Assembly: GCA_046728115.1 (NCBI GenBank) | Contig: JBKPDW010000412.1 | Coordinates: 1 to 9,821 of the forward strand | Direction of reading: 5' to 3' | Length of the DNA: 9,821 nt | DNA from: CAVSWN01 sp046728115 | GTDB lineage: Bacteria > Acidobacteriota > Vicinamibacteria > Vicinamibacterales > CAVVIG01 | Part shown: positions 6,406 to 9,821 of the stretch, piece after piece | How the letters are laid out: every line of letters starts with the position of its first letter | How positions within the stretch are numbered: the first letter of the stretch is position 1 | The notes under the pieces: model-generated | What the model was told of the DNA's origin: nothing | The model's input: only the letters and a program-made list of their open reading frames with translations | Databases searched by the model: none | Program-made: the position numbers and the translations under genes

Positions 6406-6456
6406 CGCGTAAGGCGCCCGCCGATTGTGCGCCGCTATTCGTGCGAAGGAGAGGCA

Positions 6457-8493
6457 ATGGCAACGAGACGACGCTTTCTGAAGCTCGCGACGGGTGGGGC
6501 AGGCGTGTACCTCTCGTCGAAATTCGGCCTCTGGCCGCGCGTCCTGGCGCAGATTCCCGGCGGCACGCTCCCCCCTGACGTCATCCCAAGATTCGTGACG
6601 CCCTTGCTCATTCCACCGGCGATGCCGCTGGCTGGGAGCACCCCGACCACTGATTACTATGCGATTGCCATTCGGCAGTTCGCGCAGCACATCCTGCCCG
6701 CCCCGCACCGGCGAACGACGGTGTGGGGGTACGGTTCCCTGACCGATGCTCGCACTTTCAACTATCCGTCGTACACGATTGAAGCGACGGCGAACCGGCG
6801 TGTCGAAGTGACCTGGGTGAACCAGCTCGTTGACAGGAATGGCCGGTATCTGCCGCATCTCTTACCGGTCGATCAAACCCTGCACTGGGCGAACCCACCT
6901 GGCGGCTTGGCGGCTCGCGACATGCGCGGCTCCGATCCCGAGCCGTACCGGGGTCCGGTACCCATCGTGACGCATCTCCACGGCGGTCATAGTACAGACG
7001 AGAGCGACGGGTACCCCGAAGCCTGGTATCTGCCCGCGGCAAACAACCTCCCGGCGGGCTTCGCCACGACGGGCACTTGGTACAACTTCTTCCGCGCGAA
7101 GTTCGCAGCCGTTTGGGGTGGTACCTGGGATCCGGGCAGTGCAAAGTTCATGTACTCGAATGATCAGCGCGCGGCGACGCTCTGGTATCACGATCACACG
7201 CTGGGGATGACGCGGCTGAACGTGTACGCGGGGCCCGCGGGCTTCTACCTGGTTCGTGGCGGGGCGAGTGATCTGCCGGTGGGGACGCTGCCCGGACCGG
7301 CGCCCGCCCTCGGCGATCCACCGGGCATGAGCTATTACGAAATTCCGATTGCCATCCAGGACCGCTCGTTCAACGCCGAGGACTCACTGTTCTACCCGGA
7401 CAACCGCGCGTTCTTCGAAGGGCTGCACACCGGTCAGCTGCAGATCCCCTTCATCCCGCAGTCCGGCTGTACGGGTGCCAGCGACGTCTCACCGATCTGG
7501 AATCCGGAATTCTTCGGAAACACGATCGTGGTGAACGGCCGGACCTGGCCCTATCTCGAGGTCGAGCAACGGCGCTATCGCTTCCGCTTTCTCAACGGCT
7601 GTGACTCGCGATTCCTGATCCTGAAGCTCTCGAGACGCGGCTTGCCGTTCTGGCAGATTGGCGCCGACGGTGGCTTCTTGCCAGCCCCGGCGAGGCTCGA
7701 TCAGCTGCTGATGGGCCCGGCCGAGCGTGCCGACGTGATTGTGGATTTCACGAACGTGCCGGTGGGAACGGAGATCATGCTGCTGAACCGTGGTCCCGAC
7801 GAACCATTCGGCGGCGGCGAACCGGACGACGACTTTGACGTCTCGGATCCGGAGACCACCGGATTGGTGATGCAATTCCGCGTCGTCTCGGCCCGATCGA
7901 GCGATGTCAGCACGCCGCCCGAAGCCCTCGTCCTACCGCAGACGCCGGTCCTGCCGCCCGCAACGATGACTCGCCAAGTGTCGCTCAACGAGGCGGAGTC
8001 GCAAACGGTCTTGGTAGATGGCCACCCGGGCCACGGCCACAGGAAACACCAACCAGCGAATCTCAAGCTGAGCTGCGACGATCCGAGCGCGGAGCCCTTT
8101 GGTCCGACGATGGCGCAGCTGGGCATCGTGACGCTCGCCGGGGAGGGCAATCCGCGGGGATGGATGGACGCGATCACCGAGAATCCGGCTCCAGGAGCGA
8201 CCGAGGTCTGGGAGATCCACAACTTCACAGAGGACGCGCATCCAATTCACATTCACGAGGTCGAGTTCGAGATCGTCGGGCGAGAAAACGCCACGGGCGT
8301 TGTCCGTCCGCCCGAAGCGTGGGAGACGGGCCCCAAGGACACCGTGATCTCCTACCCCGGCGAGATCACGCGCGTGAAAGCGACCTTCGATCATGCAGGG
8401 CAATTCGTGTGGCATTGTCACATTCTGGAGCACGAAGACAACGAGATGATGCGTCCGTACTCCGTTGGCCCTATCCAGAATCCGACTGAGTGA
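6457..8493 (+). CDS. Tat-exported multicopper oxidase (CotA/phenoxazinone synthase-like)
   Basis: This is a 678-aa three-domain multicopper oxidase. Residues 3-9 are TRRRFLK, a twin-arginine motif, followed by a hydrophobic stretch and a likely cleavage after VLA (about residue 31), so the enzyme is exported folded. Four copper-binding motifs are intact: HLH (173/175), WYHDH (243-247), HPIHIH (595-600) and WHCHILEHEDNEM (652-664). Type-1 copper ligands should be His595, Cys654, His659 and Met664; a Met axial ligand suggests moderate potential. It is longer than CotA (about 510 aa) and nearer to the phenoxazinone synthase/bilirubin oxidase group. Substrate (phenols, bilirubin, Mn(II), Cu(I)) cannot be read from sequence. 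A His-rich segment HPGHGHRKH (523-531) precedes domain 3. The ATG has AAGGAG (6446-6451) five bases upstream; an in-frame upstream extension to 6352 lacks this support and would hide the Tat signal. Confidence 0.92.
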   Translation: MATRRRFLKLATGGAGVYLSSKFGLWPRVLAQIPGGTLPPDVIPRFVTPLLIPPAMPLAGSTPTTDYYAIAIRQFAQHILPAPHRRTTVWGYGSLTDARTFNYPSYTIEATANRRVEVTWVNQLVDRNGRYLPHLLPVDQTLHWANPPGGLAARDMRGSDPEPYRGPVPIVTHLHGGHSTDESDGYPEAWYLPAANNLPAGFATTGTWYNFFRAKFAAVWGGTWDPGSAKFMYSNDQRAATLWYHDHTLGMTRLNVYAGPAGFYLVRGGASDLPVGTLPGPAPALGDPPGMSYYEIPIAIQDRSFNAEDSLFYPDNRAFFEGLHTGQLQIPFIPQSGCTGASDVSPIWNPEFFGNTIVVNGRTWPYLEVEQRRYRFRFLNGCDSRFLILKLSRRGLPFWQIGADGGFLPAPARLDQLLMGPAERADVIVDFTNVPVGTEIMLLNRGPDEPFGGGEPDDDFDVSDPETTGLVMQFRVVSARSSDVSTPPEALVLPQTPVLPPATMTRQVSLNEAESQTVLVDGHPGHGHRKHQPANLKLSCDDPSAEPFGPTMAQLGIVTLAGEGNPRGWMDAITENPAPGATEVWEIHNFTEDAHPIHIHEVEFEIVGRENATGVVRPPEAWETGPKDTVISYPGEITRVKATFDHAGQFVWHCHILEHEDNEMMRPYSVGPIQNPTE

Positions 8494-8521
8494 TACGGTT
8501 TGACGATCTGTTGAGACCGTG
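8494..8521 (+). terminator. Weak hairpin immediately after the multicopper oxidase stop
   Basis: TACGGTTT (8494-8501) can pair with AGACCGTG (8514-8521), including two G-T wobbles, around a 12-nt loop. It starts at the base after the TGA stop. There is no following T-run, so termination would be weak or factor-dependent. Confidence 0.25.
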
Positions 8522-8608
8522 GCGTCGAGCAATCGCGGTTCGTCAGGAAGACAGCGGAGACACTTCCGCGAATGGCTGATAACTGCTAACTACCTTGCCC
8601 TTGGTGTC

Positions 8609-8623
8609 TCAATGTCATTGACA
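8609..8623 (+). promoter_or_regulatory. Palindrome overlapping a -35-like hexamer, upstream of the receiver gene
   Basis: TCAATG-T-CATTGA is a perfect inverted repeat (8609-8621), and its right arm overlaps TTGACA (8618-8623), a perfect -35 hexamer. No acceptable -10 is found 16-18 bp downstream, so the promoter is unproven. An operator overlapping the -35 would fit repression of the receiver gene at 8658. The rest of the 164-bp gap (8494-8657) shows nothing else recognisable. Confidence 0.25.
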
Positions 8624-8657
8624 GCTTCCGCTAGGGAACAACGGGAGATTCGAAACC

Positions 8658-9069
8658 ATGGAACTGGGAACCCGCGAAATTTCCGGTACCACCAAGAGAA
8701 TTTCCCCTTCCACGGGAGTGTTGATCGTCGACGACGAGCCACTGATTCGCTGGTCGTTGAGTGAACGCCTCTCCAGTGCGGGCTACGAAGTCTGGGAGAC
8801 TGCGGACGGCGCCTCAGCGCTCGACTATTATCGCGAGGGAGCCTCGCCCATCGACTTGGTCGTGCTGGATGTGAAGTTGCCGGATGCGAATGGCATCGAC
8901 CTGCTCAAGCACATCAACCGTATGCGCCCCACCTGCGCGTGGTTCTCATGACGGCGTTCGGCAGCCGGGACACACTCCAGGACGCACGGGACCACGGCGC
9001 GTACGACATGCTGCCAAACCGTTCGATCTCGATCACATGCTGCAGACCGTGGAGCGAGCCGTACTCTGA
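8658..9069 (+). pseudogene. Response-regulator receiver protein, two frameshifts
   Basis: The ATG at 8658 begins a single-domain receiver of about 137 residues once the frame is restored. The first frame gives GVLIVDDEPLIRWSLSERL with acidic residues Asp25/Asp26 and the phosphoacceptor Asp71 in LVVLDVKLPD, then ends at TGA 8949-8951 after RPTCA. One base is missing at about 8940: the next frame reads VLMTAFGSRDTLQDARDHGA, which holds the conserved Thr after beta-4, then YDM. A second base is missing at about 9013: the third frame reads AKPFDLDHMLQTVERAVL with the conserved Lys-Pro, then TGA at 9067-9069. All expected receiver elements are therefore present but in three frames. Sequence style is near NtrC-type receivers (LIRWSL), but no output domain follows. 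The ribosome binding site is weak (GGAG, 11 nt upstream). Either a recent pseudogene or two indel errors in the assembly. Confidence 0.72.
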
Positions 9070-9109
9070 AGCCGGAGAATCGTGTACTGCGGACGCGGGG
9101 ACGCGGAAT

Positions 9110-9658
9110 ATGGACTACTCGAAGCCGTGGATTTTCGAGGAGATCGCGAAAGGCTGCGAGGAGGCGTACTTCCGACAGAAGGAAATTGACCTGATCGAGA
9201 AGCGGCGGCGGAGGTTTCACGAGGAGCAAGACCGAGAACGGCTTGCGGAAGACGTCGGCGTCGATGACGAGCAGATTCTCAGGGCGTTCGAGGAACTGGG
9301 ATTCACCCGTGACACTGTGACGATCCTGCATCTCGTGCCGCTCGTTCAGGTGGCCTGGAGCGATGGCTGCATGACCGAAGCCAAGCGAGCAAAGATCTTA
9401 GAGATGGCGGCGTTGCGCGGGGTCACGCCCGCCACATCTGGCTACCTGATGCTAGAGAAGTTGCTCTACTACGCGCGCCTTTGACCGCGCGTTTGACGTT
9501 TGCTGGCGAATAATCCGAGCGATGTTCACGGCGTGGCCGGAGGAGAAGCGCCGGGACTTCGAGGTCAGCTTGCCGGCCTACGCAGCGGAGGTTGCGAGTG
9601 TGTTCGGGGGGCGCTCGGCTTTCGGTCAATTTCGGGACAGAAGCGAACGGCGTTGTAG
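9110..9658 (+). pseudogene. TerB-like protein, frameshifted
   Basis: ATG at 9110 starts MDYSKPWIFEEIAKGCEEAY with a charged helical region, then a TerB-like segment HLVPLVQVAWSDGCMTEAKR and ILEMAALRGV (a short all-helical fold with an acidic metal-binding type loop in TerB relatives). The first frame stops at 9482-9484 after LEKLLYYARL. The +1 frame continues plausibly as FDRAFDVCWRIIRAMFTAWP, then EEKRRDFEVSLPAYAAEVAS, VFGG. At the G6 run (9606-9611) the frame returns: ALGFRSISGQKRTAL and a TAG at 9656-9658. Proteins I associate with this family do continue in this manner, with a hydrophobic GG-LG segment near the end, so I judge the continuation real. Function is unknown; TerB is linked to tellurite and stress. 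It lies 40 bp after the receiver and probably shares its transcript. The TAG may be its natural stop. Confidence 0.55.
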
Positions 9659-9821
9659 CGCGTCGCACGAGAAATTGCCGAAGCTCACATCAAGGCTGCC
9701 AGAACGATTACCGAGAGAGCGTCCTTCGCCGGCAAACTCACCTTAATCGTCTGCGTCAGGCAACGGCACGCGAGAATGATCCTTGAGCTGTTCACGTGAT
9801 TCAACGGCCACAGCCCCACTT
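9659..9821. other. Right-edge stretch without an assignable gene
   Basis: After the TAG at 9656-9658 the same frame stays open as RVAREIAEAHIKAARTITER and further, to TGA at about 9796-9798, but has no recognisable domain. It may be more of the decayed gene before it or simply non-coding. No tRNA, repeat or terminator was seen here. Confidence 0.3.

Noticed and set aside
6352..6456. In-frame 35-codon N-terminal extension of the multicopper oxidase
   Set aside because: The ATG at 6457 has a good ribosome binding site and immediately begins a Tat signal; the extension would bury it and overlaps the TSUP remnant.
7349..7534. Short Arg/Ser/Thr-rich frame inside the multicopper oxidase
   Set aside because: It is an out-of-frame shadow of a strongly supported gene.
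8574..8587. TGGC...TGC as a sigma-54 promoter before the receiver gene
   Set aside because: The GG-to-GC spacing is one base short, which is normally inactivating.

Overview
This is a GC-rich bacterial window of about ten compactly spaced genes. It includes an ECF sigma/anti-sigma pair, a PIG-L deacetylase, a Tat-exported multicopper oxidase and a DUF6544 membrane protein. That mix fits a soil or sediment bacterium; Acidobacteriota (Vicinamibacteria-like) is my best guess, but nothing in the window proves the taxon. I see no rRNA, tRNA, CRISPR array, transposase or integrase.

Layout. Positions 2-361 (+) hold the 3' end of a small lipoprotein-like gene that enters from the left edge. It converges on a leftward (-) gene set running from about 4574 down to 385: an SQR-like flavoprotein, a PIG-L (BshB1/LmbE-like) deacetylase, a broken DUF302 remnant, a membrane-anchored SRPBCC-like protein, and a DUF6544 membrane protein. 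A 182-bp divergent regulatory region (4575-4756) separates these from a rightward (+) set: an OsmC-like thiol protein, an ECF sigma factor with a zf-HC2 anti-sigma factor in an ATGA overlap, a TSUP permease remnant, and a large Tat-exported multicopper oxidase preceded by a sigma-54-like promoter. After these come a frameshifted response-regulator receiver and a frameshifted TerB-like protein that runs towards the right edge.

How it may work together. SQR (sulfide to persulfide/polysulfide), OsmC (peroxide or persulfide thiol chemistry), a PIG-L deacetylase (possibly low-molecular-weight thiol synthesis), and remnants of DUF302 and TSUP (often sulfur-associated) suggest a reactive-sulfur or redox-stress neighbourhood. 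The ECF/anti-sigma pair could control part of it, and the multicopper oxidase adds an exported oxidase. This integrated reading is inference.

The most striking feature is decay. Four loci (DUF302, TSUP, the receiver, the TerB-like gene) carry single- or double-base indels, and two are also truncated, while the larger genes between them are fully open. This looks like selective erosion of accessory parts, unless the indels are assembly errors.
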